A stretch of 64,000 nucleotides of DNA from NCBI GenBank assembly GCA_014695295.1, contig JACJNY010000061.1, forward strand, positions 1-64,000, written 5' to 3'. The stretch's first letter is position 1. Each line of letters opens with the position of its first letter. Shown here piece by piece: positions 45,633 to 54,844 of the stretch. A program made the translations under genes and the position numbers. The notes under the pieces are model-generated. The model was given only the letters and a program-made list of their open reading frames with translations. It did no database searches and was not told where the DNA came from. This DNA comes from Microcoleus sp. FACHB-61. Its GTDB lineage: Bacteria; Cyanobacteriota; Cyanobacteriia; Cyanobacteriales; Microcoleaceae.

Positions 45633-45725
45633 GGCGATCGCCCTTTGGGATGCGGGATGGGAAAGGCGATCGCACTTTGGGAAAAAAGGGCGATCGCACT
45701 TTTGGAAAAAAGGGCGATCGTACTT
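45633..45725. repeat. GCGATCGC repeat array, left of the TA-like pair
   Basis: Four copies of the AAGGGCGATCGCACTTTTGG-like unit (about 45630, 45663, 45687, 45711), continuing into the 3' edge of the dynamin gene region. Confidence 0.8.
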
Positions 45726-45734
45726 TCTCTAACT

Positions 45735-48089
45735 TTACTTAACTGGCTTCCAACTATTGAGAGATTCCCGAATCGAACTTAATTGACTGAGGTACTCAAT
45801 AAGCTTGGCTTTTTGATACTCAAGACGAGCTAGAATTTCCGGCGCTTCTGCTTCTTTCGTTTCCCGTTCCTTCAAAACGCGATCGAAGTCATTTTGAAAC
45901 CTGTTGATATAATCATTGATTTGCCGTTCTGCACTTCGGAAATCAGCTTCCACCTGTTTTCCAATGACTCGCTCTAACAGTTTTTTATTTCTAGCTGTCT
46001 GCTCATCTATTTTGCGGTCGATCGAATCTAATGTTTGGCGTAAATCAACTTCAAAGAAGGAGCGATTTTCCGTTACAGGAACATCAGCATGATAGACTTC
46101 ATCTGAATTGCAACAGCGACTTTTTCTCCCTGTTTCTTTCTTGCTAGTTCCGACCACTACTGCTAATTGGACATCTTTAATCCGTGCATCAATTCCGGGA
46201 AAATCAAAGCTGGGAAATTGAATCGGGTTGATGTTTAGTTTCACCTGCAAAGCATCGCCCAGATAAGCAGACAGTTCATCTGAGATTTTTTGGATATCTT
46301 TTTGAATTATTTTGGCTAACTCTTTGCGAATATTTGTTCCATCTCGAACAAGCTCATCTTGAGTATCTATCCACCAATTATGAATGTGTGGCGCACAAAA
46401 CTCATTGATAGTTTCAACAATTTTCCCAGCTTCTGCCTTCGTTTTACACCGGATAATGCACGGATCGAACTCTTCACTATCAACAATCTGTTCAGAGGCA
46501 GAGGTACTGAAAGCTTGTGGAATAGACTCACCCAGTATATCCAACAAGGATGCACCTAACTTAAAGACTCTCCCTAGGCTTTGACCAAAGCCAGGGATTA
46601 ATTCTAATACGGCTTCTCCCATGTCTCCTACTCTTTGTCCCCAGCCTATATTATCAGATGTTGCTGGTGGTAGTTGACGACTTTGTTGAGTTTTTTTTGG
46701 CTTTGGAGAGTTGGCGGAACGAGACTTTGCAATTTTATCTATCTCACTGGCTATCTGAGCTTTAGCCTCATTAGCAAATGTGTTAATGCCTTGACTAAAT
46801 CCTTTGATTAGTGTTTGCTTCTGTTCCTCTACAGTTTTCTTTACAGATTCAATGTTCGCCCTCGCATTCTCCGAACGTCTTCTGTAGTCTTCTACTTTTT
46901 CTTTTAGGGCTTCAATTCCCATTTTCCAACCCCTAATCTGTGTATTCTGAGTATCCTCAATTGCCTTAGCAGCTTTATCAAGTTCTGCCACCACCTCACT
47001 CAATAAATTCCAGCCTGAATTTTGCGTAATCCTTTGAATGACTGTTTCTTGAATGCTCGGAATACCGCTATCTTGCAAAGCTCTTGGGGCAATTTCTTCA
47101 GGTAAAGGAATTACTCTCCTACCTTTTTCATCTCTCTCAGCATATTTGGCACTAAAGAAATCCTCAAAATCTTTTATCTCCTTGTCAGTTGCTTTTCCTT
47201 GCTGAATCAGTTTCGCTAAAAGTCCTTGTCGAGAACTAGCAGGGTAAATAACTGGATTGCAAAAGCCAAAGCCAACTAACTCTCGCTCTAAATCTTTAAT
47301 GACATCAGCAATTTCTTTGTCTCTCTCTGTTTTTTGGTCAACTTTATTCAAAATAAAGTAAATTTTTCCCGTGTTCTCAGCTATAAAATCCTTACGATTT
47401 TCAACAACATCCTTAAACAAATCAGCAACTGCATTATCTTTGTAGGAAGCGTAGTTTAAAATAAACAGAATGGCATTGCAGGTTCGCAGTGCTTCTAGTG
47501 CTGTCTGCTTCAGTTCATTTATGTTGAAGTTTGCAGACTCCCACTCATTAGGGCCGGGAGTATCAACTAAGGTAAAGCCTGTGAGAGAAGATAATTGGCT
47601 AATTGCTTCAATCGGATGCTCTATCTCAAAGCGTGTAATGTTATCAGGATTGCCTTGTTCTCTAATTTCACGGGTACGCAGCAAGAATTTTTGCTGAATT
47701 TCGCCTGCGTCACCCTCAACAAGAATGACTGGTTTTCTTTCTCCTTCTCGATACTCTAAAAGTTTAGGAGTTTCGCCTGGTTGAATGTGTCGGACATCTG
47801 TACGGCAGATAGTACAGGCGGCCGTTTCACTCGCCAGCACATCAGCACCGATGATAGAATTCAAGAAGGTGCTTTTGCCAGCTTTCATGGCTGCTATGAC
47901 GGCTACTTGATATTTCTGATCTTGCAAAGCCTTTAAAGCTTTGTTAATTTCATCTTCAATGCTTTGTAGCCCTTGACTTTCATCTCCCTGAATGCGGAGT
48001 CCGTCACGGAATTCTTTGAGATATTTTAAGAGGAAAGTGCCTGTACTGTAAATGCTGGTGTATGCTGCTTGAAATTCTTGAGAAGACAT
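45735..48089 (-). CDS. dynamin-family GTPase
   Basis: 784 residues. Seen: N-terminal helices, then the G domain with G1 AAMKAGKST (residues about 66-73), G2 threonine region, G3 DTPG (176-179) and G4 NKVD (248-251); a long coiled-coil middle (about 370-440) and C-terminal helical region (680-784). A GXXGXG-rich stretch and hydrophobic segment (about 490-530) may be a membrane paddle. Family members remodel membranes or join defence systems. Adjacent (265 nt upstream) is a glycine-zipper mini-protein. The repeat-rich gap between them is noted separately. Confidence 0.88.
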   Translation of the reverse strand: MSSQEFQAAYTSIYSTGTFLLKYLKEFRDGLRIQGDESQGLQSIEDEINKALKALQDQKYQVAVIAAMKAGKSTFLNSIIGADVLASETAACTICRTDVRHIQPGETPKLLEYREGERKPVILVEGDAGEIQQKFLLRTREIREQGNPDNITRFEIEHPIEAISQLSSLTGFTLVDTPGPNEWESANFNINELKQTALEALRTCNAILFILNYASYKDNAVADLFKDVVENRKDFIAENTGKIYFILNKVDQKTERDKEIADVIKDLERELVGFGFCNPVIYPASSRQGLLAKLIQQGKATDKEIKDFEDFFSAKYAERDEKGRRVIPLPEEIAPRALQDSGIPSIQETVIQRITQNSGWNLLSEVVAELDKAAKAIEDTQNTQIRGWKMGIEALKEKVEDYRRRSENARANIESVKKTVEEQKQTLIKGFSQGINTFANEAKAQIASEIDKIAKSRSANSPKPKKTQQSRQLPPATSDNIGWGQRVGDMGEAVLELIPGFGQSLGRVFKLGASLLDILGESIPQAFSTSASEQIVDSEEFDPCIIRCKTKAEAGKIVETINEFCAPHIHNWWIDTQDELVRDGTNIRKELAKIIQKDIQKISDELSAYLGDALQVKLNINPIQFPSFDFPGIDARIKDVQLAVVVGTSKKETGRKSRCCNSDEVYHADVPVTENRSFFEVDLRQTLDSIDRKIDEQTARNKKLLERVIGKQVEADFRSAERQINDYINRFQNDFDRVLKERETKEAEAPEILARLEYQKAKLIEYLSQLSSIRESLNSWKPVK

Positions 48090-48179
48090 AAGTTAATAAT
48101 CTGGATTGAATAAAATATGAGAACAGACACAAAGATAATTGCCTGAGCGTTTCCAGTCGGTTTTAACTGAGCTCTTGCA

Positions 48180-48330
48180 CCATTCTCAATAAGCCTTTTA
48201 CGGACTGGCAGGATGCCCATCCCACAAAAAATTCACTCTTTGTGGAACTGACGGGCAGGATGCCCATCCCACAAGAAATTCACTCTTTGTGGAACGGGCA
48301 TCTTGCCCGTTATTGACAATAGTGCAAACT
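48180..48330. repeat. GGGCATCTTGCCC-type stem-loop repeat cluster
   Basis: GCAGGATGCCCATCCCACAA twice (about 48210 and 48254) and a GGGCATCTTGCCC palindrome (about 48296), the same family as 10640-10925. The cluster begins with TTGCACCATTCTCAATA- and ends with GACAATAGTGCAA-type boundary phrases. Confidence 0.75.
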
Positions 48331-48354
48331 GAAGTCCCTGGCGCGAGTCAATAT

Positions 48355-48570
48355 TTAGTCGTCAGAAAGAGCCTTGCTAATCCCGTAAAATGCCAAACCT
48401 GCTAATGCACCTACGGCTATACCAACGGGGCCAGCAGCAGCACCCATACCAGCACCTCCACCAATAGCACCAACTGCCGTAAAACCAGAAGCAGCTACCA
48501 CACCAGCACCTGCTGCAGCACCCGCAGCAGCGGAACCTGCCGCTTTCGCTATTTCATCACTTTTAGCCAT
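48355..48570 (-). CDS. glycine-zipper mini-protein
   Basis: 71 residues, about half Gly/Ala. Seen: a basic start (MAKSDEIAKAA), then repeated GxxxG/AxxxA spacing (AAGAAAGAGVV, GGGAGMGAAAGPVG) and a second hydrophobic stretch ending in ISKALSDD. Glycine-zipper proteins insert in membranes. Located upstream of the dynamin-like GTPase on the same strand, with a repeat between. A membrane partner or effector is inference. Confidence 0.7.
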   Translation of the reverse strand: MAKSDEIAKAAGSAAAGAAAGAGVVAASGFTAVGAIGGGAGMGAAAGPVGIAVGALAGLAFYGISKALSDD

Positions 48571-48797
48571 TGGAATACCTCAGTGTAAGGAACAAAAACT
48601 AACTGTTTGACTAATGAAAGTTAACTAAACAGGCAAAATTTGAAATATCACGATCGCACTTTCCCGCTTTTCTAAGTATTTGCACTTAGACAATGAGTCG
48701 GTAATTTAATACTAGACTACCTATTGTTAGCAAACAACTAACAAACGCTAGCAATTTCCGTTATGCTATCGTTAGCCACATCTCACCACATCCGACA

Positions 48798-49298
48798 ATG
48801 GCATCAAAAGAAGATTTATTTGCCGAAGCCGCCAAACACTGGGACTTAGAAAGGCTGTACCAAGCTTTTGCAGAAGCTAAACGGCAAATCTCACCCCGAT
48901 CGCGCAGGGGACTAACAGAAACAGAAAAACTCTACCTGCGAGGATTGCTTTCCGGTTGCAGTCCCGCCGAAATCGCCCGCCAACTGTTTCAGAGTTCCAA
49001 AAGTGCAGAGGTTTATTTATGTAAAACTTTATACCAATATGTTAAAAAACTCGCAGATGTACCTAACGAACCTGTAGGAAATTGGCGCAATATTTGCGAT
49101 CGGCTACAGGAAGCCGGATATAAAACTCAGTCTTCTCCTGAATTTAAAATAAATAACTCTGTACCTACAGAAGCATTAGTAAAAATAGTTAATATAGGTT
49201 TTGATTCTAATACAGGAACAATTGATATTAACATCCGGGTTTCAATCCCCTCAACTTCAGAAGCTCCAAAAACAGAAGACTTGGATAAAGACGCTTAG
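48798..49298 (+). CDS. helix-turn-helix protein (vMAP/NB-ARC-type N-terminal-like domain)
   Basis: 166 residues. Seen: an N-terminal basic helix, LTETEKLYLRGLLSGCSPAEIARQL with a LuxR-like HTH pattern (about residues 40-65), YLCKTLYQYVKKL, then NWRNICDRLQEAGYK; the C-terminal half is beta-rich (SVPTEALVKIVNIGFDSNTGTIDINIRVSIP). This first part resembles N-terminal modules of cyanobacterial vMAP/NB-ARC conflict proteins, here stand-alone. Divergent from the glycine-zipper gene and close to the dynamin gene; could regulate them. Remaining 49299-49469 has a HIP1 site and no gene. Confidence 0.55.
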   Translation: MASKEDLFAEAAKHWDLERLYQAFAEAKRQISPRSRRGLTETEKLYLRGLLSGCSPAEIARQLFQSSKSAEVYLCKTLYQYVKKLADVPNEPVGNWRNICDRLQEAGYKTQSSPEFKINNSVPTEALVKIVNIGFDSNTGTIDINIRVSIPSTSEAPKTEDLDKDA

Positions 49299-49469
49299 AT
49301 GGGCGATCGCACTTGGGGACAGAAAGGGATCTCGCCCCTCCACAGAGAGGCAAAAATGTTAATAATCTTATAGCTGATAGTTTGAGAAGGAAGTTTTTGA
49401 TAAAATATCAAAATTAAAACTGCCTCACCCGCTTCGATTTTACCTAAAACACTCAAATTAGTCAAATTT

Positions 49470-51257
49470 ATGTCTCGATTAAGTATCCTATCAAAAAATA
49501 AAGCTCTGGGCTTTGTGCTGGGTTTATTAATTTTTGTCATTTTCATTCCCGGATGTTGGGCTTTAACAACTAATATTGCTCCCACAGCAGCACGGCAAGT
49601 AGATAACAAAGTAGCTGTGCGGGCAGATGTACAAAATACATCAAATTCTCGCTCTTCTTTAGGAGTTGGGCTTAATGGTATTGCTGACTACTCCACACAA
49701 TTACCCTTTTTAGATGCTTTCAAATCTTCTAGACAATGGATAACTCAATGCGTCAGCGGACAACCAAACTGTAACGGTGAATGGGATACAGAGGAGTATA
49801 ATCTTTTAAATCTTGATGAAAATGGGTGGGTGAAATCTCTCCCATCTCCCGAAGATGCTCCTAAATATACTAGGGTAAGTACCCTATTACTTAGGGAAAT
49901 CCCCAATCGCTATCCTTCAGGGCAATATATTGTTAGTTATGAGGGTGAAGGTGCGATCGAATATAGCTTTGATTCCAAAAAAGATGAGGCTGCGTCGAAA
50001 CCCGGGAGGGATATCATTAATGTGGATGCCACACAAGGCGGAGGCATCATGATTATAATTACTGCTACCGATCCCAAGAAAACAGGGAACTATATCCGCA
50101 ATATTAAAGTTGTTCGCTCCCAAGATGAACAGCTTTATCAAAGTGGTGAAATATTTAATCCGCTGTTTATAGACAAGATTAAAAAATTTAGAGTCTTGCG
50201 TTTTATGGACTGGATGGGGACAAATGGTTCAGAACAAAAAGACTGGTCAAACCGACCTAAACCAGAGAGTGCATCCTATTCTTACCGAGGAAATGTTCCC
50301 ATAGAAGTTATGGTGAATTTATCTAACAAAGTCCAAGCAGAGCCCTGGTTTAATATGCCACATCAGGCTACGGATGAATACATGACTAACTTTGCTAAAA
50401 TGGTCAAAGATAGTTTAGATCCAAAGCTGAAAGTTAATGTAGAATATTCTAATGAGGTTTGGAATTGGTCATTCCCACAAGCGACTTATGCTTTGAAACA
50501 AGGTAAAGCGAGGTGGGGAGATAAAGGCGATGCTTTTATGCAATGGCACGGAATGCGTAGTGCTCAAATGTGCGATATCTGGAAAGGCGTTTTTGGGGAT
50601 CAAAAGAATCGAGTTGTCTGCGTGTTAGGAACTCAAAGAGCCTGGAGAGAGTTAGAAACTTATTCTTTAGAGTGCTCCTATTGGGTGGCTGAGGGCAATA
50701 AACCTTGTTATCAACACGGTATTGATGCCCTAGCCATAGCTGGATATTTTAGCGGAAACTTGGGCGGGAAAGAAAATGTCAGCACAGTAGAGTCTTGGTT
50801 GAATGACGCAGATGGCGGGTTTGGCAAAGCTTTTAAGCAATTAAGAGAGGGCGGGTTACTTCCTGGCTTCAAAGATAGTTTGCCCGATGTTGAGAATGAC
50901 TTTAAGTATTTCTTAGATGTGGCTCAAAGAAAAGGTCTCAAGTTATTTGTTTACGAGGGCGGTCAACATATTGTAGGTATTGAAGGAGTTGAGAATAACG
51001 AAAAACTGACAAAGTTTTTTATGGAATTAAATAGGCGTCCAGAAATGTATGATCTCTACACCCAATTACTGAATAGTTGGAAACAAGTTGGAGGTAGTCT
51101 CTTCATGCACTTTGTGGATGTGAGTTCATTTAGTAAGTGGGGAAGTTGGGGGGCTTTGGAGTATGTGGAACAAAAGGGTTCGCCTAAGTATGATGCTTTG
51201 ATGGATTTTATTGATAAGAATCCTTGCTGGTGGGATGGGTGTGCTGTTGAGGGATGA
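49470..51257 (+). CDS. secreted glycoside hydrolase-like protein (clan GH-A type)
   Basis: 595 residues. Seen: an N-terminal hydrophobic signal/anchor (about residues 12-32), a lipobox-like end (IPGCWAL), a beta-sandwich-like region (60-230) and a C-terminal TIM-barrel candidate with SNEVWNW (Asn-Glu, Glu329) and LFVYEGGQH (Glu496) in the positions of acid/base and nucleophile of clan GH-A. Target unknown; exopolysaccharide degradation is possible. No CAZy family is claimed. It is divergent from no close gene; upstream 171 nt are short. Confidence 0.6.
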   Translation: MSRLSILSKNKALGFVLGLLIFVIFIPGCWALTTNIAPTAARQVDNKVAVRADVQNTSNSRSSLGVGLNGIADYSTQLPFLDAFKSSRQWITQCVSGQPNCNGEWDTEEYNLLNLDENGWVKSLPSPEDAPKYTRVSTLLLREIPNRYPSGQYIVSYEGEGAIEYSFDSKKDEAASKPGRDIINVDATQGGGIMIIITATDPKKTGNYIRNIKVVRSQDEQLYQSGEIFNPLFIDKIKKFRVLRFMDWMGTNGSEQKDWSNRPKPESASYSYRGNVPIEVMVNLSNKVQAEPWFNMPHQATDEYMTNFAKMVKDSLDPKLKVNVEYSNEVWNWSFPQATYALKQGKARWGDKGDAFMQWHGMRSAQMCDIWKGVFGDQKNRVVCVLGTQRAWRELETYSLECSYWVAEGNKPCYQHGIDALAIAGYFSGNLGGKENVSTVESWLNDADGGFGKAFKQLREGGLLPGFKDSLPDVENDFKYFLDVAQRKGLKLFVYEGGQHIVGIEGVENNEKLTKFFMELNRRPEMYDLYTQLLNSWKQVGGSLFMHFVDVSSFSKWGSWGALEYVEQKGSPKYDALMDFIDKNPCWWDGCAVEG

Positions 51258-51274
51258 TGAGGAATTGGGTGCAA

Positions 51275-51856
51275 TCAAGAATCGTTCGATCGCACTTCCT
51301 CAAACTCTTCAGCATCCCCCGGCAAACCCGAACCCTCGCTACTCCTCAACCGGGGCGATTCCCCATTACTCGCACCAGCACCGTAAACTCCAGAATACCT
51401 ATCCTCCAAACCCGAATCCCTTAGCGAAAGCGCACTTCTTTGACTCGGCGACAATCTATCTGTTGACCGGCGATTTGTCCCAGAAATCGGTGGCTTCCGA
51501 GTTAAAGTTTTCCAAGCAGCCTTAATCCCAGTCACCACGCTGCGAGTTGTAACCTGCACGTTTTGCGCCTGCTTTTTCGCGCTACCAATACTTCGATCGA
51601 CCTGTTTCACAACCTCCCCGGCACTTTGCACCCCATCGCTGACATCATCCGTCAACTCGCTAATTTCCAGCCCCGTCAACCGAATCGCCTCCAAAGTCGG
51701 CGGAAACTCGCGAGAAAGCGTGTCAGCGAGCTTTTCCACGCTGCGGGCCGCCCGGGCGAGCGCTTGCACCGCAGGTATTAAAGTCACTAAAACAGCAGTC
51801 AGGCTAACTGCCACTAGCAAAATCGAAAGTCCTAGCCAAAATATGGGATCGCTCAC
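51275..51856 (-). CDS. DUF948 membrane protein
   Basis: 193 residues. Seen: an N-terminal TM helix (about 5-27, LGLSILLVAVSLTAVLVTLI), a coiled-coil-like helical region (RSVEKLADTLSREFPPTLEAIRLTGLEISELTDDVSDGVQ), then a low-complexity Ser/Arg/Gly tail. Matches DUF948 (general-stress-like) proteins. It precedes a YtxH protein (38 nt, same strand) and likely forms a small operon with it. Confidence 0.85.
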   Translation of the reverse strand: MSDPIFWLGLSILLVAVSLTAVLVTLIPAVQALARAARSVEKLADTLSREFPPTLEAIRLTGLEISELTDDVSDGVQSAGEVVKQVDRSIGSAKKQAQNVQVTTRSVVTGIKAAWKTLTRKPPISGTNRRSTDRLSPSQRSALSLRDSGLEDRYSGVYGAGASNGESPRLRSSEGSGLPGDAEEFEEVRSNDS

Positions 51857-51893
51857 TGGAATCTAAGATTTGGGGTTGAGGATTTCATGTCAT

Positions 51894-52235
51894 TTAGCGT
51901 ATGGGAGGGCGCGACGGGGGACTCACTTCGGCTTCAGCTTCCGAAAGTGTTTGGCGTTCCCGCTGAGTCGCTTCCAAACCGGCCGCGATCGCCTCTTTGA
52001 GTCTAATCAAAGTTTCGTCCCAATTTCGCATTGCAGTTTCAGAAAGTCGATCGGCCTGCAACTGCACGCTAGTCGATAAATCTTCCGCCAACTCCGGCAA
52101 AGCATCGGCCGATTTTTTCAATATCTGCCGCGTCTCCTTACCCGTTCGCGGTGCCATCAGCAACCCAGTCACGGCCCCGATCGCAGAACCCACAAGCAAA
52201 CCGCCAATAAATAATCCTGAACGTTTAGTTGACAT
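51894..52235 (-). CDS. YtxH domain protein
   Basis: 113 residues. Seen: a short N-terminus then a TM helix with GGLLVGSAIGAVTGLLMAPRTGKETR (the YtxH signature), followed by an amphipathic helix (ADALPELAEDLSTSVQLQADRL). The ATG at 52235 is preferred over 52271. Stress-associated family of unknown function; paired with the DUF948 gene downstream. Confidence 0.88.
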   Translation of the reverse strand: MSTKRSGLFIGGLLVGSAIGAVTGLLMAPRTGKETRQILKKSADALPELAEDLSTSVQLQADRLSETAMRNWDETLIRLKEAIAAGLEATQRERQTLSEAEAEVSPPSRPPIR

Positions 52236-52356
52236 TTTTATAACTTCTCTCCATACACCAATTTTAGGCACGTTTGCCCGATCGCAGCCCTTTGCAAAGG
52301 TAGAAATCTTGTGGAAAATCCTAGGGACTCAGCACGGGCGGCAGTTTTAGGATAGC

Positions 52357-52662
52357 TTACCTCAAAGGTCGAGCGCGCCTCCGCCAAAGCGTCCGGCCCA
52401 AACCCAGCAATCCCAAAAGTTGCTGAACCTGTTGCAGTTGCAATTCCAGTTGTTGATAACGCCGTCGCAGTTGGAGGGCACCTTGCTGCCTTTTAGCCAG
52501 GAAACTTGGCGAGTTGCTGAGGACATTGCTGCTGCGGCGTTCCATTGCTGCGATCCGCATTTCCAAACGTGCGATCGTCCGCCTGATTTTCCACACCTTC
52601 GCAGCTATATAAAAGCAGACCCCAGAAATTAGTAGATTGATAATTACAACAGCCGTCAGCAT
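52357..52662 (-). CDS. small membrane protein with basic tail
   Basis: 101 residues. Seen: an N-terminal TM helix (about 4-22, AVVIINLLISGVCFYIAAKVW), coiled-coil-like heptads (IARLEMRIAAMERRSSN; LQLRRRYQQLELQLQQVQQLL) and an arginine-rich end (RRRARPLR). Unknown family. Upstream of the YtxH-DUF948 pair on the same strand, so perhaps in the same operon. Confidence 0.65.
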   Translation of the reverse strand: MLTAVVIINLLISGVCFYIAAKVWKIRRTIARLEMRIAAMERRSSNVLSNSPSFLAKRQQGALQLRRRYQQLELQLQQVQQLLGLLGLGRTLWRRRARPLR

Positions 52663-52834
52663 TTATTACCTATTTTCAACTACTAACATCTTCCGCTTTT
52701 TGTGGCGGGTTAGAAGCACGCCCTACCCGATATTTTGCAGGGACACAACAATTTTTTGTCCCGATTTTTTGTGTAGGGAAAAAACATTGTTGTGTCCTGA
52801 ACTATGTGTCCCTATCCCTAAGCTGGGCCAATTT

Positions 52835-53488
52835 TTAAGCCTGAGACATAGCAGGCAAACAAACCTTAGTACCGCCCAAGCCGCAATAACCGTTCGGGTT
52901 TTTAGCAAGATACTGCTGGTGATAGCTTTCTGCGTAATAAAACTCAGGAGCATCAATAATCTCAGTGGTAATCTTGCCATAACCGGCCGCCGTCAGAGCC
53001 TGCTGGTAAGCATCGCGCGAAGCTTCGGCAAGCTGCTTTTGGCTGGCTGAATATGTGTAAATTCCCGATCGGTACTGAGTACCAGAATCATTGCCCTGAC
53101 GCATTCCTTGAGTAGGATTGTGACTTTCCCAAAAAACTTTTAGCAGCGTTTCGTAACTAATTACTTTCGGATCGAACACAACCAGAACTACTTCATTGTG
53201 TCCTGTCATCCCGCTGCAAACTTCGTTGTAAGTAGGATTCGGAGTAATCCCGGCCGCGTAGCCAACAGCCGTCGAAAAAACTCCATTTTGTTGCCAAAAT
53301 TTGCGTTCCGCTCCCCAAAAACAGCCCAGGCCAAACAACGCAGTCTCCATGCCGTTTGGAAAGGGAGGTTTGAGCGGATTGCCGTTAACAAAGTGAGTTG
53401 TCGGTACCGACATCGACTCTGCCCGTCCCGGCAATGCCTCTTGGGGAGAGGGCAGGCTCGACTTTTTGCCAAATCCAAATAGCACCAT
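52835..53488 (-). CDS. msrA: peptide-methionine (S)-S-oxide reductase
   Basis: 217 residues. Repairs methionine sulfoxide in proteins. Seen: the catalytic motif [11 protein letters not shown] (nucleophile Cys about residue 54), [48 protein letters not shown] and [16 protein letters not shown], plus C-terminal [13 protein letters not shown] with a likely resolving cysteine. A 40-residue N-terminal extension of low complexity is unusual. Monocistronic. Confidence 0.95.
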   Translation of the reverse strand: MVLFGFGKKSSLPSPQEALPGRAESMSVPTTHFVNGNPLKPPFPNGMETALFGLGCFWGAERKFWQQNGVFSTAVGYAAGITPNPTYNEVCSGMTGHNEVVLVVFDPKVISYETLLKVFWESHNPTQGMRQGNDSGTQYRSGIYTYSASQKQLAEASRDAYQQALTAAGYGKITTEIIDAPEFYYAESYHQQYLAKNPNGYCGLGGTKVCLPAMSQA

Positions 53489-53799
53489 AAGTTTCTGAGG
53501 GGGATCTCTGATAAACGTCTTTACCTTACTTAATAATATCAGATGTACACTAAAAATAGTGGCCCTCTTGAAGGTAGAAGGCAGAAAGCAGATTTTTTTT
53601 ACGGAGGCTTTCTGGGGATACTGCTCACTGCAAACGCAGTTTTAAATCACCTTAGGCTGTGCTATCTGTCACCAAGCCATACCTAAAATATCACCTATTG
53701 TTGAGGTATAAATCACCCTGATTTTAGGCCAAACTGCCGATAATTAAAGGTATGGTGTTGTAGCAGTTACTCAAGACCAGTTATTGGGAGTGTGTAGAA

Positions 53800-53937
53800 A
53801 TGGCCGCTAAACCTTGCAGTCAACCTTTAAAATCTAATCCGTTTATTACTTACCGCGATCCGATGACAGGCAAGTGGATTGTGGTAAATCAGAATTTGCC
53901 CAAAGCAGCAGAACAACCAGAGGTAGCAGCAGCTTAA
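53800..53937 (+). CDS. 45-residue small protein (cyanobacterial-type)
   Basis: ATG 53800 to TAA 53937. Sequence starts MAAKPCSQPLKSNPFITYRD and continues with PMTGKWIVV, i.e. RDP-x-TG-x-WxVV, which I recognise as resembling a small conserved cyanobacterial family. Preceded by a purine stretch (GAAA) and a relatively long gap (53489-53799, no other gene). Functional role unknown. Confidence 0.65.
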   Translation: MAAKPCSQPLKSNPFITYRDPMTGKWIVVNQNLPKAAEQPEVAAA

Positions 53938-53991
53938 GTTGTATTATTAATTTTACCTAAAAAATCAACTCTAATTTCAGATTGCGTAGAA

Positions 53992-54135
53992 ACGGGTTTT
54001 ACAAACCATCTATGTCGGAAACGAATAATCTGACAAACCCGCCCTCACAAGGCGAACAATCCAAATGTACATTTTTTCGATTCGATCGCAGACAGGGTTG
54101 ATGTAGATTATTCGTTGTGTGGGGGCGGGTTTATC
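53992..54135. repeat. GGCGGGTTT...AAACCCGCC repeat, copy 4, with a second arm
   Basis: A first arm pair (AACGGGTTTTA near 53993 and GACAAACCCGCC near 54032) is followed by GGGGGCGGGTTTA near 54120, so a second outer pairing is possible. Confidence 0.6.
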
Positions 54136-54165
54136 TAGATTGTTGGCAGTCATTAAATAGTCGTA

Positions 54166-54224
54166 AGGTGCTTAGGTTGCACCCTACATAGCCGTAAGGT
54201 GCTTAGGTTGCACCCTACATAAGT
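54166..54224. repeat. tandem GTAAGGTGCTTAGGTTGCAC repeats
   Basis: Two 29-nt direct copies (about 54165-54192 and 54194-54221) ending CACCCTACAT; each is an imperfect hairpin. Same family as 32426-32452. Confidence 0.8.
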
Positions 54225-54296
54225 AGCACCATACTTTTAAACATTCCTCATCTCTTTTTGCAGTTCCAAATACCGATAGAGGCTCCAATATCCCTG

Positions 54297-54549
54297 ATGC
54301 AACTCGATCGGGCTGGTGCTGATGTGACCAGCGCTCTGGGGTGGCCCGATCACTTGATTCCGGTTGGTCAAGCAGCCCATAGGCCCCAACAAGAGCCCCA
54401 TTGAACGGGTTTGGCAATTTATCAAACAACAATTTAAGGGAGAAGTGTTTCTGACACTTGTGCAATTGCGTGAACGACTTAATCTTGTTCTGCAACAAAT
54501 CACACCTGAACTGTGGCAGTTCGCTATCTTCTTACAATTTCATTCTTGA
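54297..54549 (+). pseudogene. IS630-family transposase C-terminal remnant
   Basis: Two frames hold pieces of one DDE protein: MQLDRAGADVTSALGWPDHL, then (after a frameshift near 54390) SPIERVWQFIKQQFKGE and VQLRERLNLVLQQI. The QLDRAG and P-IER-W-F-K motifs are those of the C-terminal catalytic part of IS630/Tc1-type transposases. 5' part and inverted repeats are missing. Confidence 0.8.
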
Positions 54550-54844
54550 ATCTTTATTCTCTGCCGCTTCATATTAAATTGGTATAAGCACTGTACATGA
54601 CGTAAACCTCTCAAGTTGCTAATTTAGTCTGGTTGATTGTTTTGTTAAATCAAGCCAGAAAATATCTAAAATTGATTGTGCTTTGTGAAGCCGTGAACTT
54701 GCAAGGAAGAACCAGCTATCTTGTATAGCCGCCGGAAATCATGGAAGTTGAGCAACAGCGGCAACAAATAACCTGAAGCGGGGTGAAGTTTTATGTAATT
54801 GAGCCAATATATAACTAGAGTTCCTTCGCTGCTTCCCGACTGAA

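Noticed and set aside
44890-45725. CRISPR array because of regularly repeated GCGATCGC units
   Set aside because: Units have no unique spacers of constant length and no cas genes are nearby; they are HIP1-type repeats.
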